64,000 nucleotides of DNA. It comes from Mrakia gelida (Eukaryota > Basidiomycota > Tremellomycetes > Cystofilobasidiales > Mrakiaceae). The notes beneath the pieces are model-generated. The model was given only the letters and a program-made list of their open reading frames with translations. It made no database searches and was not told the origin of the DNA. A program made the position numbers and the translations under genes. Below are positions 1 to 12,411 of this stretch, in pieces. The stretch lies in assembly GCA_024345305.1 (NCBI GenBank), contig BRON01000011.1:1364001-1428000 (forward strand). Direction: 5' to 3'. Numbering within the stretch: the stretch's first letter is position 1; the number at the start of each line of letters is the position of its first letter.

Positions 1-2076
1 GGGCAGGAGAGAAGGACGTGGTCGGGGAGAGAGGGGTAGGTGACATCGGGATCCTCCTGTTCGAGGAGGGTGAGGTGCTTGAGAGTAGGACCGACGTGAG
101 CGAGGACATCTCGAAGACCGTCGAGAGCTGGATCCAGAGCGAGTGGAGAGTCGCCGTCTCGGACGATGAAGTCGAAGTGGAGGGAAGTGAGGTTGGGAAG
201 GGATCTGGAAACGCGACGAGAAATCGAACGCGTCAGTCAGTTGAGCTTTCGCGAGGAAAGCAGGAGATTTGACTGACCTCTTCGACTCCAAATCGTTCGG
301 ATCCTTCCTGATGAGCTTGGAGAAGAACGACTGAGCGAGGTAGTTGTCGACAGTGACGTCGAGCGTCTGGAGACACTCGGGAAGGTCGATTGTCGTTGGT
401 TCTCGTTCCTCGTCGTCGACTCCGAATCTCCACCCGAAACCAAGCTCTCGAAGCTCAGGAGCGACGACGGAGAGGTTCTGAAGCATCCCGATTCCCGCTG
501 AACGGCTTGTCTGGAGTCCTCTGATCGTCCGAAGGCCAGGGAACGAGGTCGGACCGTCGAGGAGTCCGGTCAGCGAACGTCGCTCTCGTGTCCTGATCGC
601 GTTGGTGTGGTCTCCTCGAACGTCGATGGACTTGAGCCGTAGAGAGTGCTTGACGATGGCATCGAAGGAGCGACCCGGGTCTCCTGGTTTCATCATGTGG
701 GAGGGAGCGAGGAGGACGTTTCGGTAGAGTAGGGGAGTGATGATTCGCTGAGAGGAAAAGAACGAAGCGTGAGCAGAAATCTCCTCGTCGCGAGAGAAAG
801 AGAGAGTCAGACTCACGTTCCATTCTCGTGATACTAAAGCGAGACGACTGAGAAGTCCGAAGGTTGACTTGAGCTCGGTTTCCGACCTCCTGGGGTGAGG
901 CGATGCCTCGTCGGCGACGAGTTGGAAGAGGAGGGCGAGGATGTCGTAGTTGAGAGGTTCAGGTTCGCCGACGATGAGGGGAAAGCTTTGGGTGGTCTTG
1001 ACCTTCACCTTCTTGACCGTGAGCACTCTGTTCGAACAAACATATGGATCAGCGACTCGTCGTTCGCGACTCAAGAGCTGCGTCGCGTGCGGAACTCACC
1101 CTCGAACGATCTCGAAATCTTCGAGATAGGCGGTCATGTTGCAAACCATATATCGCAACATGCCTGGATGGAGGACAGCCCGAAAGGAGTGGATGCCGTC
1201 GGAGAGGAGGGAGCTACACGCGAACGAAGAGGACGGAGAGTCCGGTCGGAAGGTGAGTTCGAGAGCTCGTGAAGGGAGTCCGAAGGCACTCACTGGAAAA
1301 TAGGAACACCGCGCACCACTGATGGCTCCAGAGATAGAAAGAACATGACTGGCTTGAGATCTTGCGGGGAGATGGGAGGGCGAACTTGGAGGTGAAGAGC
1401 TGCGACCGAATGTGAGAACGAGGCGATCTTCTCGATCTTGGACTCGCTGTACGCCGAGGATCGAAGTAGTCTTTGTCGTAGTCGAGTCGCTTCTCCTGGC
1501 TACAAGGAAAACACGCAAAGGAGTTGGTGAGATGAGGTACTGGGGAAGGAGGAAAGGGAAGGAGGGGGAAAAGAAGAGAGCCCAACTCGAAGCTCGAGCT
1601 CACCTCGACGGGTTTGACCTTCACGAGCAGATTTCCCATCAAGAACGAGCCTCTCAAGCCTGCAGCATGCAAGATGGAGTTCCATTCGAAGGATGTAGCT
1701 GGCGCTCCCAAGTTGACGACGTCCGGATCTTGGACGAGGAGGCTGTTCCTCGAGAGAGTCCCAAAGCGAAATGGGTTGAGGGAGTAGAAGATGGAGGAGA
1801 GGACGAAGCTGGAGGGGGAGGAGAGATTGAAGACGGTTCGAACCTGGAGACGGTGATAGAAGCGGGGAGGGGAGGTTCAGCGGAGAAGCGAGGTCGAGGA
1901 AGGAAAGTTGACGGACAGAGAGAGAGAGAGAAAGCACGTACGTTGGAGAGGAGCTCATCGAAGGAAGGAAGGGGACCAGAGCTCGCGAAGAGGTAGCGTT
2001 CCTGCGTTCGATTGCCAGTCTGGAGGAGATCAACATCTCGAGTGACGTCTAGGTACTCGATGGAGACCCGGAGCAT
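1..2076 (-). CDS. F-box-like / leucine-rich hypothetical protein, 3' end beyond the window
   Basis: I do not recognise a named family. Seven exons join in frame on the minus strand: 2076-1942, 1843-1604, 1499-1294, 1213-1100, 1027-817, 747-278 and 204-<1, all with GT donors and AG acceptors. They give at least 526 residues with no stop, so the gene continues past position 1. The first 230 residues have no clear motif. About residues 260-310 read like a degenerate F-box (LLFQLVADE...LSRLALVSREWN...PLLYRNV), followed by leucine-rich segments such as LRTIRGL, LPNLTSLHF and LKHLTLLEQ. This is the layout of fungal F-box/LRR-like proteins, which recruit substrates to SCF ubiquitin ligases; that role is inferred. 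The start at 2076 is the first ATG of the open first exon. A further intron-like segment (2311-2245) lies in the leader. Confidence 0.7.
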
Positions 2077-3049
2077 GGCGAGAGAAAGGAAAGATGGAGA
2101 TCGGGAAGGATGGTGATGGTTGAAGGGAGGAAGAGGGAGGAAGTCAAAAGGGAGAAGCTCAAGACTCTCTTTCTCCGAGCTCAAAAACGAGGACGAATGG
2201 ATCCGGAGATCTTTTTGTTCACTCCGGAGATGAGTTTGGTCGCTCTGAAGTCAAATTTCGAACGACGTTGGACGCAAGGGCAAAGGAAGGAAAGAGACGC
2301 GTCGAGCTCACCGTTGTTCTCGAGGCGTCGCTCTGAGTTTGAGCCTCCACAACTGCTCCATCAAGCGGAAAAATGCATGCTCGACAGCTCTGCAGATCTC
2401 TCGACCCGCTGCTTCGTCTCAATGTGGTCGAAATTTCATCCTTTTCTTCAAGAGGCAAGGTTTAGACTGCATCAAAGGGAGGGAGAGGTGATCGGACGAC
2501 TCTCGTCCTTTTGGTCGAGCTGACCCTCCTCTTCCCTCTTTCTCCTTCCAAACCTCCAGCGTCCAAGATACCCTTGCTTCTTTCTCATACACCCTCCCTA
2601 TCCCCCTCTCTTCCATCTTCCTCGCGGCATACACCCAACCTCTAAAACCCGGGTCTTCACAGCCAGGCTCGCGTCGTTCGTCCCTCAAGGTGAGCTCCCT
2701 TCGCTTATTCCTGAACGAATCCATCCATCTCGAGCTCTCGTAGAGGAGGATGCCGAGAGCAGGGCATTCTCGAGGGAGCGTCTCGGCTGCTCTCGGCTTG
2801 TCTCTGTCAAGGTTCGAGCGGGGCCTGTCTCTCGATTGAAGAGGATGGGGTGGCAGATCAGAAGGAGGAGGAGGAGGAACGAGCTCCCTCGACTTCGTTC
2901 AGCCAACACTCCCTTCCTCCCCCCTTCCCCTTCCGAGCTTCCAGTTTTCATACTCTCGTTCGAATCTATCAGGCTCGATCTGACCTCCAAACTACCACCT
3001 CCTCCCACTCCCTTCTCTTCTCTCTTCGTCCAGTTCCCCCGCCGCCGAG
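2077..3049. promoter_or_regulatory. Divergent intergenic region with a likely 5'-leader intron of the F-box-like gene
   Basis: This 973-bp gap separates two divergent starts (2076 minus, 3050 plus) and should hold both promoters. On the minus strand, 2311-2245 has the form of a 67-nt intron (GTGAGCTC donor, ACGCGT near the donor, TTCAG acceptor), so the minus-strand mRNA probably has a spliced leader. The plus-strand side (2830-3045) is CT-rich, as in other leaders here. Long open frames in the gap lack the C-ending codon bias of the real genes and I treat them as chance. Confidence 0.45.
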
Positions 3050-6000
3050 ATGCTGGGACGCAAGAAGAACAACCAAGCTCGCAAGGAGTCAGCCGAACCC
3101 TCCTCCAACGAGATGCACTCCTCCTCCTCCATGAGCATGCCTCCGCCATCCAAGAAGGGAGACCGTCATCATCAACAGCATGGTTTGGACTCTCCTCCCA
3201 CGGTTTCCTCGTCGTTTGGGTCCGAGAAGAGCTCGGGAGGGAGCTGGTTCCCAAGGAAGGGTTGGTTCACGGGAGGGTCGTCGTCCTCTTCGTCTGGGAG
3301 GGAGAGAGTAGCTTCCAGTGGAGCAGTAGAGTCTTCCTCGTCGTCCAAAAAGTCAAGTTCAGGAGGGCGAACCATCTCCGGACCATCCAGCACCACCTTC
3401 CCTTCCTCGCAGTCGGTCCAAGCCGGACTAGGCACCTCCTCCTACCACAGTCAATCCACCTCCCCTCTCTCCCCACCATACCCTCGTCCAGGCTTCACTC
3501 AACACCCTTCAACTTCCTCCACCTCCATCTCATCCTTATCCTCACTAGCACCTCCGAGTCGAGGCTGGCTGCGACGTCCAACAACCCTCTCCAATCCAAC
3601 GCCTCCACCAGCTCATCTCCTCGCGAGCTCCTCCCAGTCTTCCTTCTCGACTCAACCTCCAACCTCCTCACCCTCGGTTCCTCCAATCCAGACTCTACCC
3701 CAACGAATACCTTCATCAGGATCTACTTCCCACTCCGCCACTCTTCCTCACGTCTCTCCAACGCTAGGTCTTCCCGTCGGACCCCATCCGCCCACCACGT
3801 CGAGATCGGTCTCCCCAAACTCTGGACTGCTCGCAAGGATCCAGTCTCGAGGAGACGATACGTATCGAGGGGAACCTTCAGCAGGAGGTGGAAGCAGCAG
3901 TAGTGGGCTGGCTGGAATTGGGAGGAAGAGCTGGTCGAGGTCGATGGACGATCTCTCGAGATTGTTGACGGGAGGCGGCGAGAAGGCTTCGACGACAGCA
4001 GCGAACAAGGCTCGCATAGAAGAGTACCGAAGAAAGAAGGAGCCTTCAGAAGGAGATGGTGAAGAGCGGCTTGCCAGGTGAGTCTATGTCTTGTCTTGAG
4101 TCTGCGAGCTCGAGCGATCTGATCCGAGGGGAGAGCTCACCGACGCGTCTCGCTCTCTCATTTACCAGCCCCATCTCCCCCGTATCGTCAACCTCCCCGA
4201 CCTCCCCTAAAAGTATCCCCGCTCGACCGTTCCCTCGGGGGATAGAGGAAGACCTCTCCTCCTACGACGACAGGTCAGGAGCGGATCGCGATCCCATCTC
4301 CCCGTACAGCGATCAGATCAGTCTTCCTCCCATGAGCCCGGATCCCAACCCTACCTCCGCCTTTAGCCCTCCCACCGTCCCCTTCCCGTTACTTCCACCA
4401 TCAGCCTCCTACCAGTCAGCTCGAACAGCTCGGCCCTCCTCAAAATTCCCCTCGTCGGATCTGCCCGTCTCCGAATCCACACCCATCATCTTTCCGGCTC
4501 ATCACTCTCCTTCGACGAACTCTCTCTCGTCCTGGGCCAACGGAGGAGGAGGATCCTCAAGCTCGTCTCACACTCAGGCGATGACGACCTCGAAGGGAGG
4601 AGCAGGAGCGTCGAAACGAGCGTTCATGAACGCCGGAGGAGGACTCGCAGGAAAGGTCATCTCGAATCCGGGAGGGCTACTGGGACATGGGAGGAGCATG
4701 AGCAGTGGGCTTCTAGGGAAGGGAAAGGAGAAGGAGAAGGAGAAACCTTCGAAGTCAGCGAAGGAGAGGTTGACGCCGCTGGAACCAGGATCCTCGACAC
4801 CTTCCGCTCTCGCAGGCTTCAGGATCCCCTTCGCGTCTTCCGGTTCATCGACGGCTCCTCCAACGACGAACAGCTTCCCCTCCAGTACCCTCTACCCACC
4901 ACACCACTCTTCATCCTCCATGTCATCTCCCCATCCTCCCTCCTCCTCCACCTCCCACGCGTCCAACTCCAATCGCTCGTCCCAAATCGTCCTCCAGTCA
5001 GGTCTCGTCCTTCGTCACACGCCGACAGCTCCTTCAGCAGGTCCCTTCAGGTCGTCAGGAGTCGGATCGGACGACCTCTCGAAAGGCTGGAAGCCGTTCA
5101 AGATCGTTCTTCAAGGCTCAAAGCTGTACTTCTACAAAGCCTCAGGCGAGAGGAAGATCGAGATCGAGGCGAGGTTCCCAACGGGGCTCGTAGAAAGCCT
5201 GGTTCGTGTCCTCTCCGCGCTCGCTGCTCTCCTTTTCTGCTTTCGCTGACCTGCTTTTCGCGTTTTGCAGAAGGTTCCAAGTCTACCTCGTCGTCAAGGA
5301 ACGGACGAGTCGATACGAACGCTCGGCTCTGGAGCAGCTGGAACCCAAGGTCGTCGAGCTCGTTCGTTCTGGGGAACCGGTCGACATCCCGACCTCGATC
5401 TCTTTCCCTCGTCCGACGACCCATCGCCGCTCCTCCTCTCTCGCGAGAAGATTCGATCAGCCACCCCCGAAGCTCTCATTCACGAGCTCATCTTCGCGTC
5501 TCAGATGCCTCCGAAGGAAGGGAGGATCGAGGATCTTCGACTCGTCGACGCGGTCCTGTTCTCATCGTTGGACTTCACCTCCCCGCTTCGCTTCGTCGTT
5601 GAGTTGAAGAGGTCGGTCGAGAGAGCCACGGCAGCATCACTCGAGGACGGAGAGAAGGAAGCGTTGATGGGAGACGTGAGAGTGAGGGTGAAGGGTGTGG
5701 TGGAGAGGTTCTGTGGAGGGTTCGGAGGGAGTTGGTGGAACCGATCTCCGGAAGACGCGACGAAGGTCAAGGAGGGACTCGTGGAGGTTCTCAAGCTCGT
5801 CTTCGCCGACAACGAAGGTCTACCATCACTCTTGGACCTCGTCCAACGAGTAGGGAAGACGGAGGGAGCAGTCACGCCGACGGACTGGGTGTCGGAGAGC
5901 CAAAACCATCCTCGTCCAACGGATCATCCTCGACCGGAGCTTCAAGACCTACTTCGTACTGGCCTCACCCTCGACACATTCCTCTCCCTCGACCCCTCGG

Positions 6001-9000
6001 AGTTCGCTAGATCCATTCACATCTTCCACTCGGATCAGTTTTCCTCCCTCTTCATCGGACCTTCGTCGGCGAGGTATCTCTCCCCAAGTCTCTTCGTCGA
6101 CGCGACGGACTCCTTCCCTTACGACGCGGCCGCTCCCCACCCCCTCGCATCCTTCTCCTTCTCACCGGACCGACCTCACTTCCTCACTCGTCTCGTCCTT
6201 CATCACATCTTCGTCTCGGTCGCCTCTTCATCCACGAGCGCGACTCCAGCCAACTCGAAACCCTCGACTCGTCGCAACTCCACGTCGGCAGACCACCAGA
6301 AACCTCAGTCGGCGACCCAACTTCGAGGCAAGATCATCTCCCAATGGATCACGATCGGAGAGTACCTTCGACTCTCGGGAGACGCGTCAGGGTTCATGGC
6401 AGTCGCGATGGGGATCTGCTCGAGGCCGGTGGCGAGGTTGACTCAGACGTGGAGGAGGATCTCGGACATCGACCATACCCTCGTCAAGGAGTCTTGGGTA
6501 CCTCTCCTCTCGGCCGTCTCGTACCAGGATCAAGAGGCTCAGCACATTCGACCTCTTCGACTCACTCCAGAGGATTCGTACAAGCAGGAACGAGAAGCCA
6601 TCCCTCCCGTCCCTTTCCTCGGATCGGTCGTCGAGGACATCAGGAGAGCGAGACGAGCAGATCATCCGAGCTTGCTCTCGACGGAGCTCGTTCCAGGAGC
6701 CGTCGCGATGCTCCCGATCTGGGAAGCTTGGCATCCGGTCTCAGCAGCTCTCGAAGCAGCAGCCTCCTTCTCGTCGTCGTCGAAACCGGTCGTCCCAGAA
6801 GGGGTCGCTTGGGAGCTCGAGGCTCTGTTCCAAACTCTCGCTTCGAATCCCACCCCCAAGTCTTGCGAGTGAGTATTCGAATTGCTTTCTCTCTCCCTTC
6901 GTTCATCCTGGCTGACTCCCGTTCGTTCCTTCTCTGAATCAGAACCCATCACCACTTCAAAACCTCTCTCGTCGCGGAACCTCGTCTTCTCGGTCACGTC
7001 GAAGAGCATCGTTCAAAGGTCGGACCAGCCTCTTCCTCCCTCAACCCTCACCTCACCATGATCCCTCTCCTCTTCCCTCAACCTCTCCCGACCATCACTC
7101 TCATCGATCGCGACTCGCTCCTCCAAACCGTCAGGGAAGGTCAGATGGCAGGAAAGACCGGATCCTATGCCAACCTCGCCGCCGTCAGCAAAGGCTCTTC
7201 CACTCCTCTCAACGGCCTCGATCAAGCAGTCCACCCTTCGATCGTCGGTCTCAACGCTGGAGGAGGTCGACGTCCCCTTCGACCTCGTTCGCTCTCGGGA
7301 GCTCAGGCTAGGACGGACAGTCTCGATCTCGCTCAACCCTCGTCGACCGGAGCCTCGTCGAATCCCTCCGTCGGTTCGCTCTCGGAGCTCAACAACGGCA
7401 GGAAGCTCTTCTTCGGATCGATGAGGGAGGTCGGAGGAGTCGGAGAGACAGTTCTTCGACTCTGTGGAGGAGAGCTCGTACTCAAGGTCGTCCAGGAGCA
7501 GTTCCCTCGCTCCGGAGGAAAGTCGTCTTCGTCGCGTCCGACAAGCATCATCGATTCGGCCTCCCATTCGCGTCGAACCAGTCAGATCGGAGCCGGAGGA
7601 ACCCTCTCGGCAAGAGACACTCTCGCTCTCTCAACCATCTCCTCGTCGTTCAAGAGGTGCAGCACTCCAGGAGGACAGCGAGACAGCGGAACGATGCAGA
7701 GCTCGTCGTCGAAGAGGGTCAGCCTTGCCGGATCGGTCAACTCGGATGGATTGGGAGCCCTGAGGGTGGATGTGAAGGCCGGATCGCTCGAGAACCTCCT
7801 CGACGTGTTGATCTTCGGAGTAGATGGGTTGAAGATGACGGTGAAGGACGATACGGGTCTCGAGACTGGATCAAGTCGTCGGCTCCTCCTCGTCGACCTC
7901 CACGGATACCGAACCGAGTTCTTCGCCACCTTCAGGACCTTCACTACACCCATTCTGGTCTTCGAGGTCAGTCGGTGGATCTATTTGATCTCAATGTCAT
8001 TCTCGGGCCGCTCGGGCTGACTCGTTCTCTCTCTCTTTTCGTCCTCGTCCCTCACAGCACCTCAAACAACGATACCACTCGTGCCTCGCAGCCGTCAAAA
8101 CTCTCAGCAACCCTCTCCTCGCCCCAGTCGATGCCTTCCCTACCTGGCCTCTCGCCGACCTGTCCATGGCGTCCTCCTCGATCGACTGGTCCCTCGTCGC
8201 GTCCCTTCGACTTTCGGTCCTCTCCACGCTCGACCACTGGATGTCGCAGGGAGCTCAGCAGGCGATCCTCGACGACCCTCACCTCTACTCTTCCTTCGCC
8301 TCCTTCCTTCGGGAGATCTCGTCATCGGATTCGCTTCAAGGGGATCTTCGCTCGATGAGGAAAGTCTCAGGGAGCATCGCCAACCTCTCGGAACACTTCT
8401 CCCACTCCCTCCTTCGTCCACCGGTCAACAAAACGACCCTCGCCGACTCTTCATCCCTTTTCCCTACTCCTCCACCACCCGCCGGATCATCCAAATCCGT
8501 TCCTCTCACCTCCCAAATCGACAAGACCTCACCGCTCGATCTCGTCAACGATCTGGACTCGCTCGCGTCGTCGGTTCTTCTCAAGATAACGGAGGAGGAT
8601 CTCTACTGCACCGCCGAGGTCTTCGAACTTCAGTGCTTCGAGCCAACGGGATGGCTACCTCTCCTTCGACCGGCCTCGCAAACGGAGGAAGACGCCGTCA
8701 TCTCGGACTTCCATTCGATCCTCTCCGTCCCTCTCGCCGCTCCTGGAAGCAGCAGTGGAGTTCCCATCGCGAAGAGGCTTCCGATGATGGTCAGGTATGC
8801 GATTCGGTAAGTCTTCTCTCTATCTCCTTGAGCGTCTCCAGCCGCGTGGTCTGTCCGTTTTGGACTAACGCGTCTTCGTTTCACCCTTTCAGAGCCCAAA
8901 GCACCATGCGAAACTGGATCGTCGCCCAAATCTCGGATCCCTCCATCAGTCCAAGACGTCGGCAAGCTCGTCTCGAGGTCCTCATCTCAGCACTCGACAT

Positions 9001-11337
9001 CTGTCGTTCTCGTTCAGCAGATCCAGACACCGTTTGGACTCCCTCCCCCCCATCGTCCTCGAACGGATTCCACGTCGAACCTCGGATCGCTACCTTCGTC
9101 GGATCGGCCATTCGATCAGCCATTCTCTCTCCCGAGAGTCGGGCGTTCGCTCACTCCTGGCATTCAGTCGCGCTTGTGAGAGGGAAGTCGTCCGTCGATG
9201 GTCTTGCTTCCCTTCTCTCAGAGATGGAAGGCTCGACTCCCCTCGACTGCACCGTCGACTTGGGATGGTTCCTCGAGCGACTCGTCGAGGTCGTCTGCGT
9301 TGTCCCTGACTTCGTGGACTCGAGCATGCAGGTCTCGAGCTTGGTCAACTTCGACAAGAGGAGGTGCGTTTTCTTTCTTTGCGCGTTCCTTGCTCCCTCG
9401 TCGTCGCTGACCAGCTTCTTCTTCTCCTCTCTTCCAGATACGTCTACAACCTCGTCGGAAACGTCTCAGGCATGATCTCCTCTCGCCCAGATCCGGATCG
9501 CGACGAGACGGAACGACTCCTCTCGATGGAACGGGAGACGACGACAGCTTTCGACCTTCGATCCCTCAGAGACTTCGCCGTCCGAGAGCAGCACGCCCTG
9601 TGCGAGACAAGTCCTCATCATCGCCACCTCCCCAAGGGATTCCGACCCTTCAGCTCCCTCGTCTCAGCTCAACTCGAGAAGCAACGTCGAGACAAGATCG
9701 CTCGGGAGAGGTTGGGGAAAGTCGATCGTCGGTCGACGAATCCTGGAACGATCAAGGACAACGGAGACGTCGGAGCCGGCAGACTCTCGGTTGGAACCAC
9801 TCAGACGAAGAAGAAGGGGACTCGGTCTTTCCTTCGTGGATTCAGACCTCTTTCCATGGGTCACTCGCATCACCACGAACTCTCTCACACCAACTCGTTC
9901 GATTCGACCAAGAGCATCGACGACCTCGACTTCGTTCCCGTCGGCAAGGCTTCCATCGTCGTCTCCATCGTCGATTCTCAGGTCTCGGAACTCCCCAACC
10001 CACCGAGGTCGTTCGTCTTTCAACTCGCCTCGGACGAAGGAGCGAGGCACATCATTCAGGCTCCGTCGGCGGTCGCGCTGGACGCGTGGATCACCTCGTT
10101 GAAGCAGGCTTCGAGGTCGTACTCGGAGAAGAGGAGGACCTTGTTGGATGGAGCTCAGCTCGAGGCTTTGAAGGAGGTGAACGAACCTCAGCAGATCACG
10201 AATCGCCAGACGACTCAGCACCCGAGATCAGGTTCGTCGTCGTTTCCCTTTCTCGCGTCTGGAGTCGCGTCTCGATCTGACTCAACCTCTTCATTCCCTC
10301 TTGCAGTCTACGGTGTCGACATCCGAGAAGTCCTTCGTCGAGAGGCAGCGTCTCCAGAGTCCATTCCTCGAGTCGTCGACAGGCTTCTCAACGAGATCGA
10401 GTCGCGTGGTCTTTCAGAGCAAGGGATTTATCGAATACGTTCGTCCTTCCTTTCTACGCCTTCGTGCTCCCCGAACCTCTTTTCTGACCTCCTCTCCTTT
10501 CCCTCTTCCCACAGCTGGAACGTCCTCCCTCATCACCTCTCTCCAAAAGTCCCTCGACGTCAACTCATCCTTCCCTCTCGCCGACACCGACATCCACGTC
10601 CTCTGCGGAGCCTTCAAGCTTTGGCTTCGTTCCCTCCCCGAACCGGTCCTTCCTTTCGCCAGCTACGAGGCTCTCATCCGAGCAGCTCAGATCCAGGACT
10701 ACAACGAACGACTCTACGGGATTCGAGATCTGGTCTGGGAGTTGTCGAGGGAGAGGTTCGTCCTGCTGAAGAGGATCGTCGAGCACCTGGATAGGGTTAC
10801 GGATTTCGAGGAACAGAACTGTGAGTAAACGACTCCCTCAACCTTCGATCCTGGTTCGACCAGGGGGATGGTAGAACTGCGACGCGACAACTGACGCTCG
10901 TCTTCCTTTCGCTTCCAGGCATGAGTCCTCAATCCCTCGCGATCGTCTTCTCTCCCTCGCTCCTCAAACCTCGACCTGGTCCTGGAGAGTACGGCAAGAT
11001 GATGAACAATCTCGGGCATGCAGCTGCGTTGGTCAAGGTCAGTTCAAGCAATCGAATTCGAGCTGTTCATCGAAACCAAGCAGGTCCTGACGATCAGCTT
11101 TCCTCTTCCCTCTTCTTTTCATCGCCCTCTTCCTCCTCGCAGAACCTTATCCTCTCGTTCCACTGGATCTTCGACGACGTCGAGGCTGTAGAGGAGGACG
11201 ACGCATCTGCCAACGATGCGGTGGTGGTGGTTGGGGAGCAGGAGGGATCGATTCGCGAGGAGGAAGTCGAGTCGACGAACGTCGTCGAGGAGGAGGAGGG
11301 GAAGGAGATGGAGGTGGAGGTGGGTCTTGTGCAGTAG
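3050..11337 (+). CDS. BEM2: Bem2-type protein: RasGEF-like domain, PH domain, C-terminal RhoGAP
   Basis: Eleven exons join in frame to 2,482 aa: 3050-4077, 4169-5201, 5271-6868, 6943-7966, 8058-8806, 8893-9363, 9438-10231, 10307-10438, 10515-10820, 10919-11037 and 11143-11337. The first 600 residues are Ser/Pro-rich and disordered. A PH-like segment follows near 630-690 (GWKPFKIVLQGSKLYFY). The RasGEF N-terminal motif (FATFRTFTTP) is near 1550, and the CDC25-like core (STMRNWIVAQISD) starts at about 1812. A second PH segment lies at about 2110-2200. The RhoGAP domain begins near 2233, with GIYRIPG carrying the arginine finger at about R2275, and SPSLLKP further on. This order matches yeast Bem2 (2,167 aa), a Rho GTPase-activating protein for polarity and cell-wall signalling; its GEF domain is generally considered inactive. 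Start: the first ATG of an open exon after a CT-rich leader. The last 55 residues are acidic. Confidence 0.9.
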
Positions 11338-12411
11338 TAGATTCTCGCCCTCGGGTATATAGTAGAGGAGAAGGCCGTTCGGGTAGGATCGGTAGCCGTT
11401 TGCTTGCTTCTCTCGCATCTTTTCGCTCGTCTTTGGTTGGTTAGGTTTGAGCTTTGTTTTTGCCTTCTCGCTCTTCGTTTCTTCTCCCCCTTCATTTGTT
11501 CGTGTCGCTTTTCTTCTATCAGTAGCTTGTCTTGTTTTACGCTTTCGCCTTCTTCTTACTTACGCTTATTCTCTTCGCAATTCGGTACTACTCCTCTCGC
11601 TGCTTCGTCTCTCTATAATCGCACTTGTTTCGTTCACTCACCCGTCGACGACGCGTCGCTCGCGGTCAAGCACAACGCGTCTCCTCTCAGCCTCTCTCGG
11701 AGACTTTCTCGCTTCGTCTTTCCCTTTGCACTTCACGCTTCTCTGATTGAGTTCTCCGCCTTTGCTCTCCCCCTCGCGCATCCCCTCTGCCAAATAGAGC
11801 GTATATAGGTTTCAGGCCAGGCCTGGAGATCTCTCGCGACGTGTGAGACAGCGAGCGTCGATGGCACGCTCGGGGGTGTGGTTTTGTTCCCTCGTTTTCT
11901 AGACCTTCCCTTTCCTTTCTCGGGGAAATTTTCAGACGAGATGGTAGCTGGGAGACTGAAGATTTTATCTGTATGTTTGAGGAGCGCAGGATCGGAAGCT
12001 GTTTGTGTATAAATCTTAACGATTCCGACTCAGACTGCGAAACTCTAAGCCTGGCCCTCCTCTTCGCTGCCCTCCGTCGAGCTCTCGTCTTCCTCCCCAA
12101 CCACCTCAACCGACCAGCTTTCCTCTCCCTCTCATTCAGGTTCAGACCTACCCGCTCCACCCCACCCCTTTCCTCTCCCGACCCACCACTCCCTCCTCGC
12201 CACCTTCTTCGTTCTTCCCCTCCAACCTCTACCAGCTCTCTCTCTCTTGAAACCGGCGCTGGCTTCCTGCTTGGATTTATCAACCCAACCTCCTCCCTTC
12301 GACCTCTAACTCAGAGAGCTCAGCCACCACTACCACCACCGCTTTCCTCTCCACCCCTTCCTCTTCTCTACCTTCCCCACCCTACCCCCTACTCTTACAC
12401 CGCCCTCGAGG
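11338..12411 (+). promoter_or_regulatory. BEM2 3' region and G-alpha promoter/leader
   Basis: This 1,074-bp gap lies between two plus-strand genes. The first 450 bp should be BEM2 3' UTR. A TATAAAT element is at 12008-12014. From about 12060 to 12400 the plus strand is almost pure pyrimidine, like the leaders of neighbouring genes. Two ACGCGT hexamers lie near 11650 and 11673. I see no coding frame with the local codon bias. Confidence 0.4.

Noticed and set aside
2836..3903. Long plus-strand frame overlapping the start of BEM2
   Set aside because: It is a shadow of the Ser/Pro-rich BEM2 exon in another frame; it lacks the C-ending codon bias and gives only low-complexity sequence.
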